64,000 bases of DNA from the NCBI GenBank assembly GCA_014925825.1, contig JACGCK010000004.1, positions 1 to 64,000 of the forward strand, given 5' to 3'. The position numbers and the translations under genes were made by a program. Of this stretch, positions 25,365 through 37,150 are shown piece after piece (positions within the stretch are counted from its first letter, which is position 1; each line of letters begins with the position of its first letter). Below the pieces are notes generated by a model, which was not told where the DNA came from, did no database searches, and saw only the letters and a program-made list of their open reading frames with translations. The stretch is from Pholiota molesta (lineage: Eukaryota > Basidiomycota > Agaricomycetes > Agaricales > Strophariaceae).

Positions 25365-25569
25365 GGTTATGGGCCCCGCGCACACAGCGCTTTAAACTCG
25401 TTTTCCAACAACAGTCTCAACTTTCCATTTCCACACTCTCGCTCGTTTCGCTCCTACTCGACGCACCGTTGCTCCTACTGCCACGTCATCGCGTCAGAAC
25501 GTTCATCGCACACCCCCACGCATCGTTTCTCACCGCCGCCACGTCATCTCGTTTCGTTCTTGCTCTATC

Positions 25570-26543
25570 ATGGCTTCTTCCTCTCTCCCCACCTTTGCCA
25601 AACTCAATGCCTCCAACTACCCAACTTGGTGTTGTGAAATGCAGGCTTGGCTACGCTCCCAGGGCGTTTGGCGCATCGTTTCCGGTCAATCCAAGGCCCC
25701 CACGGTCTCGTCGTCTCCCAAGGACGGAGAAGAGACTGCACTCGACGCCTGGTACCTCAAATCGGACAAGGCAGCTGGCTACATCTATCTGGCAGTGGAT
25801 GAGAACCAGAAGATCCACTTTGCGACGATTTCGGACGATCCAGTGAAGATGTGGGCTGCCCTGGCTGCTGTACACCTCCAGAAACGTCCTGGTGCACGCT
25901 TCAATGCCTATGACGACCTCTTTTCGATCAGGAAGCAGGAAGAGGAGACTCTGCAGTCTCTTATGAACAGGGTGGACACTGCTATCAACCGCATTCAGGA
26001 CCTTCGGCCTAAGGACTTCACCCTCTCCAGTCTAGATGATGAGCTGGCCAGCATGACACTCATCAGGGCGCTTCCAGACGAGTTCAGCGCGTTCGCTTCG
26101 TCTCTCCTGCTCTTGGACAAGCTGGAGAAGTCTACAATCCATCAGGCCTTCGTTACAGAGGAGTCCCAACGTCGCCATCGCGCCTCTGTCACTCCCAACA
26201 TCTCCTCTGCCCTTGCTGCATCGTCCTCGTCCTCTACAGCCTCCTCCACGCCCGAATGCACGTTCTGCGGCGTCAAATGGCACATCGAAGCGAACTGCAA
26301 GAAGTACCTCAAGTTCAAGGAAGATGAACACGAAGAGGTCCGTCTCAACCGCTCCAAACCCAAGGGGCACAAAGCGAGGCAAGCGGAGCAAACGACGCCG
26401 GAGTTCGCTGGAAATGCAAGTGCACTGTCAACTTTCGATCCTACCACTCTCCAGAGCGACACTGACTTCCATTGGCTCGCAGACACAGGCGCCACTAGTC
26501 ATATGACGCCGCATCGCGCCTGGATGCGCAATTACACGCCCCA
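25570..26543 (+). CDS. Copia-1 Gag with zinc knuckle and N-terminal part of protease
   Basis: The start is MASSSLPTFAKLNASNYPTW, a usual UBN2-type Gag beginning. Helical capsid-like sequence follows (for example VKMWAALAAVHLQKRPGARF), then a CCHC knuckle CTFCGVKWHIEANC near residue 230, and the aspartic protease motif HWLADTGATSHM near residue 300. After NYTPH the frame leaves the Copia reading. In the next frame HPPAPAAPANENDAGPALDN leads into the reverse transcriptase region, so a deletion that removed the integrase fused the two parts out of frame. As it stands the frame ends at 26,598 with about 18 unrelated residues. Confidence 0.85.
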
Positions 26544-26606
26544 CATCCTCCGGCTCCTGCTGCTCCTGCAAATGAGAACGACGCTGGCCCTGCTCTAGAC
26601 AACGAC

Positions 26607-28205
26607 ATGGACAAAATTCAATTTGCTGGAGCTGCCTTGACGTCGGATCCACACAACTACAAGCAGGCACTAAAGAGCGATGACTCGGAACGTTGGAAGG
26701 AAGCCACACTTGCAGAGTACAACACCCTCATCCAAAATGGCACTTGGGAGATTATGGATCTCCCATCAGGTGAAAAGGCCATTGGCTCTAGCTGGGTCTT
26801 TCGCATTAAAACCCATTCTGACGGCTCTATCGAACGCTACAAGGCTCGCATCGTCGCCCAAGGCTGCTCACAACATCCCGGACGCGACTATCAGGAAGTC
26901 CATGCCCCTACACCTCGTCCTGTGACGATACGGATGACATTTGCCATTGCTGCTGCGGAGGACCTGGAATTGCACTCTGTCGACGTTTCAGCTGCTTTCA
27001 CCAATGGAGACCTTGAGCAATACATCTACATGAGACAGCCTGAAGGATTCCATGAAGGCGCTCCCAACAAGGTCTGTAGGCTCCAGAAATCGCTCTATGG
27101 TCTCAAGCAGTCAGCTAGACAGTGGAACATCAAGCTGCACACTGCCCTCACTCACATGGGCTTCAAGCGAGTTGAAGCAGACCGGTCTGTCTACATCTAT
27201 TCTGATGGTCTTGTTCGCATTTTCGTCCCCATTTACATCGATGATATCACCTTTGCTTGCAAGGACGCTGCTGCGATTGACAGGGCAGTTGAGCAGCTAG
27301 CTGGACACTTCAAATGCCGCAATCTTGGACCAACGGAGTTCCTGCTTGGTGTAGGCATCACCAGAGACCGCAAATCGCGCACCATCGCACTCCACCAACG
27401 CCAATTCATCCTGGACATCCTAGAGCGCTACAACATGACCAACTGCAGCCCTGTTTCGACTCCCAGGATTCCTGGCTGCGTTCTAACGAAGGAAATGGGC
27501 GCATTCACTCCAGAAGACGTCGGATTCATGCGCACTGTTCCCTACCTCAGCTGCATCGGTTCGCTCCAGTATCTCGCCTCTATGACTCGCAGTGACATCG
27601 CTCAAGTCGTCGCCTACCTAGCGCGTTTCAACAGCAATCCAGGTCCGAAACACTGGGCAGCAGTCAAACACCTATTGCGCTATCTCAAGGGAACACTAGA
27701 GCACAAGCTGCACTACTCAGGCAAGCTGGGTCCGGACATGTTCACCACCTACTGCGACGCATCTCATGGCGATTGCAAAGACACCGGACGCTCTACAGGT
27801 GGTTATGTGACTCTCATGGCTGGTGGTGCAATTGGCTGGAGCAGCAAACTGCAGGGAATCGTCGCTCTCTCCACTACTGAAGCAGAGTTCATTGCAGCTG
27901 TTGAAGCAGGCAAGGAGATTGCTTGGATGCGCAACATTCTGTGTGAATTTGGCTCCACCATTCACCAGCCTTCCACTCTCCACATTGACAACCAATCCAC
28001 TATCAGTGTGTCCAAGAATCCTGAGCACCATGGACACATGAAGCACCTCGATCTGCGCTTCTACTGGCTTCGAGATGCTGTTAACGACAAAATCATCCTT
28101 CCTTCCTATATCCCTACTGCTGAGCAAGTTGCAGACATTCTCACCAAGGCTCTACCAGCTACCAAAGTCCAATTCTGCAGAGAGCAGATGGGCATTTATC
28201 CTTAG
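26607..28205 (+). CDS. Copia-1 reverse transcriptase-RNase H
   Basis: This is an open frame of 532 codons. Copia-type RVT_2 blocks are seen in order: NGTWEIMDLPSGEKAIGSSW, YKARIVAQGCSQ, DVSAAFTNGDLEQYIYMRQP, SLYGLKQSARQW and the catalytic YIDDITFA (YxDD motif). Next are LGVGITRDR, YLASMTRSDIAQVVAYLARF and RNase H motifs (TYCDASHGDCKDTGRSTGG, ALSTTEAEFIAAVEAGKEIA, HIDNQSTISVSKNPEHHGHM). It ends with EQVADILTKALP. It is entirely open, but without an integrase. It would have been made as part of a Gag-Pol polyprotein, and the ATG at 26,607 is only the first one in the open frame. Confidence 0.9.
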   Translation: MDKIQFAGAALTSDPHNYKQALKSDDSERWKEATLAEYNTLIQNGTWEIMDLPSGEKAIGSSWVFRIKTHSDGSIERYKARIVAQGCSQHPGRDYQEVHAPTPRPVTIRMTFAIAAAEDLELHSVDVSAAFTNGDLEQYIYMRQPEGFHEGAPNKVCRLQKSLYGLKQSARQWNIKLHTALTHMGFKRVEADRSVYIYSDGLVRIFVPIYIDDITFACKDAAAIDRAVEQLAGHFKCRNLGPTEFLLGVGITRDRKSRTIALHQRQFILDILERYNMTNCSPVSTPRIPGCVLTKEMGAFTPEDVGFMRTVPYLSCIGSLQYLASMTRSDIAQVVAYLARFNSNPGPKHWAAVKHLLRYLKGTLEHKLHYSGKLGPDMFTTYCDASHGDCKDTGRSTGGYVTLMAGGAIGWSSKLQGIVALSTTEAEFIAAVEAGKEIAWMRNILCEFGSTIHQPSTLHIDNQSTISVSKNPEHHGHMKHLDLRFYWLRDAVNDKIILPSYIPTAEQVADILTKALPATKVQFCREQMGIYP

Positions 28206-28262
28206 AGTATCTTTCTTTCTTTCTTTCTCTTTCTTTCTGAGACTGTTCAGATCATGGGGGGA

Positions 28263-28525
28263 TGTTAGAGTTGCCTGTTTCAGTCTCAGCTGATGTGGTC
28301 ACATGTGATCACATGACACACATGTATATAGCTGTAGAACAATGTCTGGAGTCCTTAGTTACTCACTTCGGACTCCAGGCAAGTAGATAGCTCTGTTCCT
28401 CCTCAATACACTTAAGTTACTCACTTCGGACTCCAGGCTCTCATAGCCGCTCTGTCTGATACACTGAGACGGCGAAGCTCACCCAGCAGGTGTCTCGTAC
28501 CGTCCCGAACTCGCCACCTTTCACA
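28263..28525 (+). repeat. 3' LTR of Copia-1
   Basis: It starts TGTTAGAG directly after the purine tract and ends TTTCACA. It contains a duplicated internal block (TTACTCACTTCGGACTCCAG occurs twice, about 60 bp apart). Confidence 0.9.
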
Positions 28526-29580
28526 TTTGTATGACCAGTAATGTCTTCAGTGGCAAGACGGGGCTCTCCAGGCTTGATAATAGTCTGGCAAGATAACCTT
28601 TCACAGCGTGCAGGACATGTGGCTACTGCATTTTCTGTGAATTGAAAAGGCATTCTTGGGATGTGAATCCAAGGGAAAAGGACTAAAGAGAGTGTACCAG
28701 GAATTTTTATGAAATAGGTAGATTATTGTAGGTGCTTATCTAAATGCCCGGATCAATCATACCTCCCTCCGACAACCTCCCTCTTGTCATCAATGTTGCA
28801 TTAGTTGCTCTTTTCTTTTCTTTTGACAGTCCTATCCTATCCCCAATGCCCAACCAGAACAAACTCCTTCGTACGTCTGATCTAATGATACTATATTCAT
28901 ACCACAATATCATTCTAACTTTATTTCAATAGCACCAATTGCACTTATTGAGCCACATGTTCGCCGTTTATGGAAAATGTGCAAAAATGATAAAGAAATC
29001 CTCAAAGTGCTTCGGGAGGAAGTCATTGACACTGAGAAATATGGACTAGGGTGCATCTTTTTAATTATATTTTTTGATCTTTTCATTAGCAGACAGAATT
29101 TATACCATTTTAGCTTGAATTCCTTTCGTAAAATGCACCAAAACATGGGTTTGGAAAGGGCAAGATGACAGGGGCATACTCTAGAGACTATCCATGAAGC
29201 TGTTCAAGGACTTAGACAGCTTTTCCCACTGGCTGGTACTTGAGAAATGACAACTCTGCTTTTCCATGAAAGAGAAATGTGTGTTTCACGGTAAGATTCT
29301 AAAATTGTATTCCTATGACCTACAATATTCAATGTTCTCTCTGATTTTCTATCTAGTGCTCTGGTTGTCAAATATTTCCATGTTTATGAACCGGAATTAG
29401 TTTGGGAAAGAAAAGCGAGACAATTTAGGCGCTGGTTTACCCCGGGTTTCAAAAAGATTCTCCAAGAAGGTGTGACTGCTGGATGGTATGATACTACTCG
29501 CCCACTTGATGTGTGAGTCGGCTAGTATGCTCCAAGTCTGCAAGCAATTTACCGACTTCACAGTACTTTACCCTCCACCA

Positions 29581-30660
29581 CCTTTAACCAGTGGTCACCA
29601 CTGGTCACCACTGGTTACCACTGGTTGACCACTGGTTGACCAGTGGTTCTAGTGGTTAACCAGTGGTCAACCAGTGGTAACCAGTGGTTTGTTCAACCAG
29701 TGGTCACCAGTGGTTACCAGTGGTTTGTTCAACCAGTGGTCACCAGTGGTTACCAGTGGTTTGTTCAACCAGTGGTCACCACTGGTTACCACTGGTTGAC
29801 CATTGGTTGACCAGTGGTTCTAGTGGTTAACCAGTGGTCAACCAGTGGTCAACCAGTGGCTTGTTTAACTAGTGGTCACCAGTGGTCAACCAGTGGTTCC
29901 AGTGGTTTGACCAGTGGTCAACCAGTGGTTCCAGTGGTTTGACCAGTGGTCAACCAGTGGTTCCAGTGGTTTGACCAGTGGTCAACCAGTGGTTCCAGTG
30001 GTTTGACCAGTGGTCAACCAGTGGTTCCAGTGGTTTGACCAGTGGTCAACCAGTGGTTCCAGTGGTTCTAGTGGTCAACCACTGGTTGACCACTGGTTCT
30101 AGTTGTCAACCAGTGGTCAACCAGTGGTTTGACCAGTGGTTCCCACCCAGTGGTCAACCAGTGGTTTGACCAGTGGTTCCCATCCAGTGGTCAACCAGTG
30201 GTTTGACCAGTGGTTCTAGTGGTCAACCAGTGGTCAACCAGTGGTTCTATGGTCAACCAGTGGTCAACCAGTGGTCAACCAGTGGTTCTATGGTCAACCA
30301 GTGGTCAACCAGTGGTTCCAGTAGTCAACCAGTGTCAAACCACTGGTTGACCACTACTAAGTACTGACCACCAGTGGTCACCACTGGTCACCACTGGTCC
30401 CACTACTAAGTACTGACCACCACTGGTCACCAGTAGTCCAACTACTAATTAATTACCACTTACACCTATAAGTAAGTATTGACCACCACTGGTCACCATT
30501 GGTTACCACTGGTACAACTACTAATCAATTACCACTTACACCTAAAAGTAAGTAATGACCACTACTAGTGACCACTGGTCCAACTAATTAATTATTTCTG
30601 ATTCCTATGAGTAAGTACTGACTACCAGTAGTCACCAGTGATTCAACCACTAATTATTTA
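29581..30660 (+). repeat. Left subterminal array of KDZ-B (ACCASTGGT minisatellite)
   Basis: About 1.1 kb is built from ACCAGTGGT and ACCACTGGT, which are reverse complements of each other, joined by short linkers such as TCA, TTGA and TTCC. A 32-bp unit (CCAGTGGTCAACCAGTGG plus TTCCAGTGGTTTGA) is repeated about five times at 29,881-30,070. Beyond 30,370 the array is more diverged. Open frames here (NQW, STSG repeats) are translations of the repeat. Confidence 0.95.
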
Positions 30661-30767
30661 CCAATTTAGTCCTGGGCTTATTTAGCAATTCACTAGTATT
30701 TAGATAAATACCAAATATGTGTCCATATATCAGTATGTTGCCAATACACTTCAATATACATCATAGT

Positions 30768-33329
30768 TTAATCACTATCTTCCTGTTCCTGTTCCTGTTC
30801 CTCTTCACTTTCTTCTTCTTCTTCTTCCTGTTCCTGTTCCTGTTCCTCTTCACTTTCTTCTTCTTCTTCCTCTTCCTCTTCTTCTTCTTCTTCTTCTTCT
30901 TCTTCTTCTTCCTCATCATTACTACCATCACTGTATTCCTGAATTTCTTCACCCCCACTATCCTCGTCTTCAGAGCTTGTTAGCTCACCACCATCATCTT
31001 CATCATCACTTCCAGGCTGACTTCTTGTTGGCCATGTAGATCTATTCCCATCATTGTGTTCAGCTTCCCTCTGAATCCTAATCATGACATGTTTCGCATG
31101 GTAGAATAGCATCGCATGTAGAAACCATTTGAAGTTCTTTGATATCATTCGCTTGAGAATGGATTCAAATCCAGTCATCCATGCATTGAGCTGCTCGCTA
31201 GCTTCAGTGTTGAATGAGCGAACCTACCCAAATATTAAAATTAGTAAAAGATCAAATAAAGCAAAATAGATATACTTTATAAACATTTCCATTATCATCT
31301 GTTTTCTCTCTAACTAAATCTCCACTATCAGGTGTAGGATTGCAATAAGTCTGGCATAATTGATCGGTTGCCTTGTGATTGCTATAGTGATAGGTGTCCA
31401 CAATAAAACGAGTAGTCTGAGACCACTCATTCCAATAGTGTGGTTGAAGTGCCAATGTCCGTAAAACCTAAATATAATATTAGATCTGTCCAATATAAAT
31501 AATAATCACTTACCAAACAAGCTTTGTCAATACAAATATATGTAGGCCGATCTTCTTTATTTGGATATACCACCGTGTCCAACCAATTGAGAATATTAGT
31601 TGGAGACTCAGCTTTATCAAACAAAGTCCATGCTAAAACAACTCCACATGGTGTACAAATGGTTTCAACGCAATAAAATTTGTTTGGTGAAAAATAATGT
31701 CGGCGAACCTGTTCATTTTGGTTTTCATCATGTGGTTGGTGTGCTCGTCGTATTCGATTTTGTTGCCAAGGCTGGGCTTCATTGGGGCGCTGTATAATAC
31801 GTCGGATTCCATGAATGGTTGATTTGCTTTTACTGGCTTTATGTCTTCTCCATTCGGGTGCATGTTGGTGACAAGCCAGAGTATTTGGCTCACAGTCTTC
31901 ATTACATCCCACAATACGACATCTATTACATATTTAATAATATAAAAATGAACATAATTAATGTACAATACCTTATACCATATTCAATTTCATGCTGTCG
32001 ACAGAATGCACCACCTCGAGCATTCTTTAAATCTTCAGTGCAATTTTCAAAAGCACAATGCTATTAAAAAATAGTAAGTCAATAAATAAATGAATAAAAT
32101 AGTTAAAAATATACCACAGGTGCCATAACAGCTCCATCAATTACCACCATTGTACAAGGTATTGCGTCTACAACATTTGGCTGACCTGGCTGTGGCTTTC
32201 GTGGTTGTGTACATTCAGGACAAGAATGTTCTTTAACCAAAGGCAGGCGACCTTGATCGCCCAATGTTTTAAATGCCAAATCAACAAGCTATACAAAGTT
32301 TGAGCCAAAATAAAATTTAGAAATAAATAATGACATACTTTATGAACATCCAAGTCCCGTTTTGCCTCAAAGTCTATATCGGCGGCATCCGCAACAGATC
32401 GGATGGATTCTTGCGTAAAAGCCTGCCAGATATGTCCTCGTGAAAGCATTATTGAAGAGCCAAAGCATTCGTTCCAGTACTGTGCATAGGCGTTTGCAGA
32501 GGCATGGAAGTTATACATTCCACCAAGCACAGCATTTGAAAACACCCGATCAACCCAAATCTTTTTACCAATCTTCAGATACCGTGCTGAATTAATCCAG
32601 ACTTCGTGAGTGTCGCCATTGTGATGTTTGTAGTCTTCATGATCAGGCTGATAAACCGTATTGCAGCGAGTACATTTCCCACGTATAACATATACAGACT
32701 TGGAATCAGCAACAGTAATGCCTTCAATAAGATAGACATTTGTGAAATCGTCAGAAGATGTGGCGACTTGGATGCTGTATGGATGGCAAGTTTCAGTGGT
32801 ACAAGTCATATTCGGAGGACAGATGATGCGGATAGGAAGGATAGATGACCGTGAAATATGATGTATCTTCCGCTTGAAAGTTCCATTCCGACTATATGGT
32901 GTAAGACGCAGAAAACCTGCCAAGTGGTCCAAATTTCTCGCAAATTGACTAGTTAGCTGATTGTCTGTTTTATGGGTATTGGAAGGAAAAATTTCATCAA
33001 CTTTGTTGTCGCCTAGCCTAGTTTCAATTCCACGAGCAAGAGCTGATATCCAGCCAGTCGCTTTAATTGTTCTTTCACCTTCATAGAGTGGATGAGATTG
33101 CCGAGCATGGAGGTTGAGAAGTTCAGGATTATCGGTGAGTGAAAAGAGCAAGAGAAGAACTGTAGTCAGAGAAATATTTGAATTGAATGTCGCCAGAATA
33201 AAATCGCTAAAGGCTTTGAATGTTGGATTTGGGAATGGGTGTGAGCGAGGATCCTGAGCTGAAGTCACTGGAATCCAAGCAAAGACGCAGATAAAGCAAA
33301 ATAGCCAGAATAGAAAAGATATCGGAAAC
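30768..33329 (-). CDS. KDZ-type transposase with CxC5/CxC6-like zinc clusters, copy B
   Basis: Six exons (33,329-32,338; 32,288-32,115; 32,060-31,972; 31,922-31,514; 31,467-31,276; 31,223-30,768), joined by 45-50-nt GT-AG introns, give about 770 codons without a stop. The start exon is not resolved: the first exon follows a TTTTGTTAG acceptor and begins with a hydrophobic run (FLFWLFCFICVFAWIP). Next are FPNPTFKAFSDFILATFNS and GKCTRCNTVYQPDHEDY (CxC5-like), then HSCPECTQ, HCAFENC, CRQHE, RCRIVGC and LACHQHAPEW (CxC6-like). The core-like motifs are VETICTPCGVVLAWTLFDKA, PTYICIDKACLV, FIVDTYHYSNHK, LCQTYCNPTP and NTEASEQLNAWMTGF, followed by a Glu/Ser-rich tail. It would act in the nucleus on the element ends. 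The Asp, Asp and Glu in VDTYHY, ICIDKA and TEASEQ are candidates for the catalytic acids. Confidence 0.8.
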
Positions 33330-33402
33330 CTAACAAAAAAACACCAAAAACATGCATATTTTCAGAAATTTAACAACAGAAAATATTTCTAAGTAAACAA
33401 TA

Positions 33403-35471
33403 TTACACTTTAGCTGGTTTCTTTTTCTTTGGCGACTTGCTCGCCTCCTGCGCTTTCAACCATTCCTTCAAAGAAGTAAAACTATAACGTTGAACCTTCT
33501 TTCCGATCCAGACTTCAGAAATGCTTTTCTTGTCAGGATCATTATGAAGCCACTTGGCCATATCGGGGTAGGATTGAAGGATAGGTCCAAAAGTATTGTC
33601 CCAGTTCTTGAATTGTGTCTTTTGGACCCAAATACCTGTGACGTCGTTGGGGGTTGGCTTTTTGTGATAAGACCATTCAGATGCTGGCGAAGCCTTCAAT
33701 TTTGCCAGAGCATCAATGCAGGCCTCGTAACGTTTAAACGTCAAAAGAAGATCACTACCACCTTTCTTTACAGACTCCCGAAGATTAAGAAGTTCCTGAC
33801 TGATCTTCAAAACCTTCACGATCTCTGTCTCCTTTGGTGACAAGTCGGCAAGCAATGGAGATGGAGATGGAGCATGGGAGGAAGGGTGAAGAGACGAACT
33901 TCGAGATGGAGACTCCGCAGAGAGTGCTAGAGATGCAGCATAAGAATGAGCAACAATGGGAGTCTAAATTAAATAAATTAGTCAACAAATAAAAAGAAAT
34001 TAAATTAGAAATGACTTACGCCAAGAACCCAAAAAGTAAGCTTATTGTTATCATCTTTGATAAATTCAGCAATACTTTTGTTGGTGATCGCACATTTGTA
34101 TGGTCCCTGAATGACCCATGCGGAGTTCTCATTGTCCCAAAGAAAGATTGTTTGAGCTAAAAAAAATATTATTAGTATGTATTCATTAAATATGAAAAAG
34201 ACATACATTCGATGGATGGAAAGAGCCCTTGGAGTTCTATAAGAAGAGAGCGTACCGATCCACCAGTCACAACCTTGAGGATGAAGCCCAATTCGACATC
34301 GTCCTTGTTGAAAGGTGGCGAAGAGGAGGGATAGTTACAGTACCGAACAATGCCATTGAGTTGTACCTGAAGAGAAGTAGAGTCGTCTTCATCGGTAGTA
34401 TCACCAATATTGGGATTGTTTCCGATAGCTCGTCCACGGCTAGTGCCACCAGTGGTACGTGAAGATCCTCCCATAGGTAAGGTCGCCAGAGAGGCCTGAA
34501 GGGCATTTTGGAAGTCTACAATATTTAAGTACTGTTGTAAACAGAAAATAGAGAATACAACGTACCTTCATTTTCCTGTGCCTCTAGATCAATACATCCT
34601 CATCCTCATCCTCACTATCGATATCCTCTGCTTGTGCCTTTCCCTTTCCCTTTGACTTGACAATAGCGATATCAACATCCATCTCGTTATCATCTTTCTC
34701 CAAGTCGTCACTGATGGTGGGTTCGACTTCTTCTACAATCATCTCCGATGTGTCTTTGGTGTTGGTATCAGGTGCATCATCACGACGACGACCCCTTGTA
34801 GAAGTCGTAGTACTCAGCGGAGGCTTGGAGGCAAGAGTGGATGACTTGAAACGGATTGGAGGAGCGACAGGAACTTTGTTTACAATTTCTTCCGCACTAA
34901 GTCAAATATAAGTGATTGAATATCAATAAATGAATAATACGTACCGAGTTGGCTTTTTCTTAGCTTTCTGTCCGATAGCATTGACTTGTGCCTTCTTGTT
35001 AGCACTAGTTTTATTGCAAAAAAAATCAGTTTAGGATTACGTTATATGTGAGATAACATACGGAGCCGGTTTAGCGGAGCTGACTTTCTTAGATGGCTTA
35101 GATGAGTGGTGGGTAGCTGATTTATCTAGTATATTATAAGTCTATGATCTATTAAAAGAAGATAGATGATATACCTTTCTTGCTGGGAGTCTTTTCTTGA
35201 TCTTCTTCTTCCTCATTGTTGACTATCGGATCATCTTTGGCTTTAAAAAAATAGTTATAATATATATATTGATTATAGAGCTGTAATACATACTGTACTT
35301 CCCCAGTTCATCCTCTGAACTCTCATCGACTTGCATATCATCCTGTTCATCTTCAATAACAGAGCTGGTACGGCTCCGCTTGCGTTCAGTTTCTGAGATC
35401 GGACTACTTGATTTCTGACGCTTCTTGGTGTTCTTATTCTTGTGCTTGGGTGGTGAGCGAGAGCGAGCCAT
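33403..35471 (-). CDS. KDZ accessory protein of unknown function, copy B
   Basis: This gene has multiple exons and begins MARSRSPPKHKNKNTKKRQK (35,471). A Ser/Lys/Arg- and Asp/Glu-rich N-terminal half follows, with nuclear-signal-like runs. Then comes a folded-looking core: LATLPMGGSSR, GNNPNIGDTTDEDD, LNGIVRYCNYPS, GFILKVVTGGSVRSLLIEL, TIFLWDNENSAWVIQGPYK, a helical KISQELLNLRESVKKGG region, VTGIWVQKTQFKNWDNTFG and SLKEWLKAQE. It ends in a KKKKPAKV tail at 33,403. Total length is roughly 500-560 codons. Near 34,590 the frame changes between EDEDED and DLEAQENEDFQNAL in a GAGGAT repeat, either a real frameshift or an unusual very short intron. No known domain was recognised. The gene lies 74 bp upstream of the transposase on the same strand, and copy A has a homologue, so it is likely part of the transposon. 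Confidence 0.7.
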
Positions 35472-35639
35472 GTTATAACCTTAACAAATAAACAGTATAA
35501 GTATACATTTATATTTGATTTGAGGTCACACAGATAAAAATTTGAATAAGAAAAGCATTATATTTGAGTATCTACGGTACAAGACAAAGTATAAAAATAT
35601 TAAAGTAAATTACTTACACTATTATATATAGTGTAGGTA

Positions 35640-37150
35640 GGTGAGCGGTGAGCACGGGTAGTGGTGGCGATCGGTCACGTGGGCCGCGGGAGGTGCACGC
35701 AGATGGCAGAGGGGACGGCGATGGGCGCGGATGGCAGAAGGGCAGCACGGGGCGGCGATCCGGGCGATCGTCGTCGTCGCCACGTGGCAGAGGGGCGACA
35801 AGGGCAGAGGGGCGGCGAGTGCGGGGGTGAGCGCGGGGCGAATGGGGGCGATCACGGTGGGTGGTCGTTGGTGTCGTTGCCACGTCACACGGCATGGTAG
35901 AGACGGATGGCGCGCGGGGGCGAACAGGCGCGATCGCGGTGGCGGGGTCGTCGTCGTCGTGGCGTGTCACATGGCATGGGGGACATAGGCGACGTGTGGT
36001 GGCGATCAGGGGCGATCGCGGTGGGCGGTGGTGGTCGGTCGGCGGCGATCGAGCGCGATCGCAGTAGGGGCGGTGGTCGTTTTCGCCACGGGTGACGCGG
36101 CGGCGGTGGTGTTGGTGGTGGCCGTCGATTGAGGTGCCGCGGGAGTGAGACGTGGGGGCGGTGGCATTGGTGGTCGGCGTCGTCGTCGCATGCCGGCGGG
36201 TGATGTGGGACCGTGGGTGGCCGTCGTCGTCGTTAACAGGCGTCGTGGGCGTCACAGGAGGGCAATGTGGCGGGTGGTGGGCGCCGTCGTCGTGTGCCGG
36301 CGTTGCGGGTAGGTGATGTGGCGACGGCGGGTGGGCGTTGCAGGGCACGCGAGGTGGTGGTGGACGACGGCGGTGGTGGCCGGACGTGGCGACGTGGTGT
36401 GTTGCGGCCGTCGTCGTCGTTTGCGGGCGGCGGGCATGGATGACGTGGCGGCGGTGGCGGCGGTGGTGGGCGTCGTCGTGTGCGGGTGCCATGGGAGGGA
36501 GACGTGGTGGGTGGTGGGCGGCGTCGTCGTGGTGTGTGGCCGTTGGCGGTGTTTGCAGGCGTCGCGGGCGTCACGGGCACGCAACGGGGCGGCGGTGGAG
36601 GGCGTCGTCGTGTGCGGGTGCCGCAGGACGACGCAGCGGGCGTGTGACGTGGCATTGGTGGCATGCGGGCGTCGTCGGCGCGTACGCGTGCAGGTGTGCG
36701 GTGAGAGATGGGGATGGAGGGGGGGGGAGCCTGGTCAGCGCGGGCTAAACGACGGAATGGGGGGAGGGGCTTACCTTTCGTCGCCACGTCACACAGCGGG
36801 GACGTCGGGTGCGATCGGCGGCGATCGCGTGGGCGGTGGTGTTTGTCGTCGTCGCCACGTCACATGGCGGGGGACGTCGGGTGCGATCGGCGGCGATCGC
36901 GTGGGCGGTGGGTTGGTCGCGATCGAGCGTGGGCGGTGGGGGGATGTGGTGGGACGTCGGGGGCGATCGGTGGCGATCGCGGTGGGTGGTGGTGGTTGTC
37001 GTCGCCACGTCACACGGCGCGCGACGTGGTGGTGGCAGGCGGGCGTCGTCGGCGGATATGCGCGCGGGAGTGCGGTGGGAGATAGGGATAGGGGGGGAGA
37101 GCCTGGTCAGCGCGGGCTAAACGACGGAAGGGGGGGGGAGAGGCTTACCT
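35640..37150. repeat. CpG-rich imperfect tandem block inside KDZ-B
   Basis: GC-rich sequence carries repeated words GGCGATCGCG, GTCGTCGCCACGTCACA and GGGGACGTCGGGTGCGATCG, with units of about 90-110 bp clear at 36,780-37,010. It lies between the accessory gene start and the right array. Overlapping long frames in all directions (Arg/Pro/Thr- or Trp/Gly-rich) are by-products of composition. It could hold the promoter of the leftward genes. A second GC-rich unit of similar style lies at 43.3-48.1 kb. Confidence 0.7.

Larger units (their letters stand above)
25217..28525 (+). mobile_element. Ty1/Copia LTR retrotransposon 1, lacking integrase
   Basis: A truncated 5' LTR, a primer-binding-site-like GGTTATGGGCCCC (25,365), gag with a zinc knuckle and a protease motif, reverse transcriptase-RNase H, a purine tract (GGGGGGA, 28,256-28,262) and a full 263-bp 3' LTR follow in order. 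The whole integrase domain is missing, with a frame change at the joint near 26,540. The element cannot move by itself. It interrupts the minus-strand gene described at 24,008-28,653. Confidence 0.9.
24008..28653 (-). pseudogene. Decayed multicopy-type gene of unknown function, split by Copia-1
   Basis: Minus-strand coding remnants begin at MPFQFTENAVATCPARCERL (28,653) with SCQTIIKPGEPRLATED, stop at the Copia LTR, and resume at 25,216 with YGLHGMGQIRGPP. They continue with IKPIKLQKIINHNPEKEDI, YYYASDAARYFLGLPPIPP, MENIHYGQFTTLTYNDED, YIPNSHPKLICALQLQFK and YEYERIKKIATDN-like sequence (seen as YQEYERIKKIATDNYNYLL). Later come a Ser/Asp-rich stretch (SNSDSDSEPEDPN) and, in another frame, WEPPEMQDLADELTHANRD, ending near 24,008. 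Stops and frame changes are frequent. The Cys/His words at the start hint at a zinc-binding site, but no known family is assigned. The two halves reading in one direction across the Copia insertion is direct evidence that they belong together. Confidence 0.5.

Noticed and set aside
29978..30367. Open frames of QWST/NQW repeats, also at 37,429-37,768
   Set aside because: Direct translations of the ACCASTGGT minisatellite.
30761..30958. Lys/Arg-rich and Phe-rich frames over the TTC/GAA run
   Set aside because: Shadows of the Glu-rich tail of the KDZ transposase.
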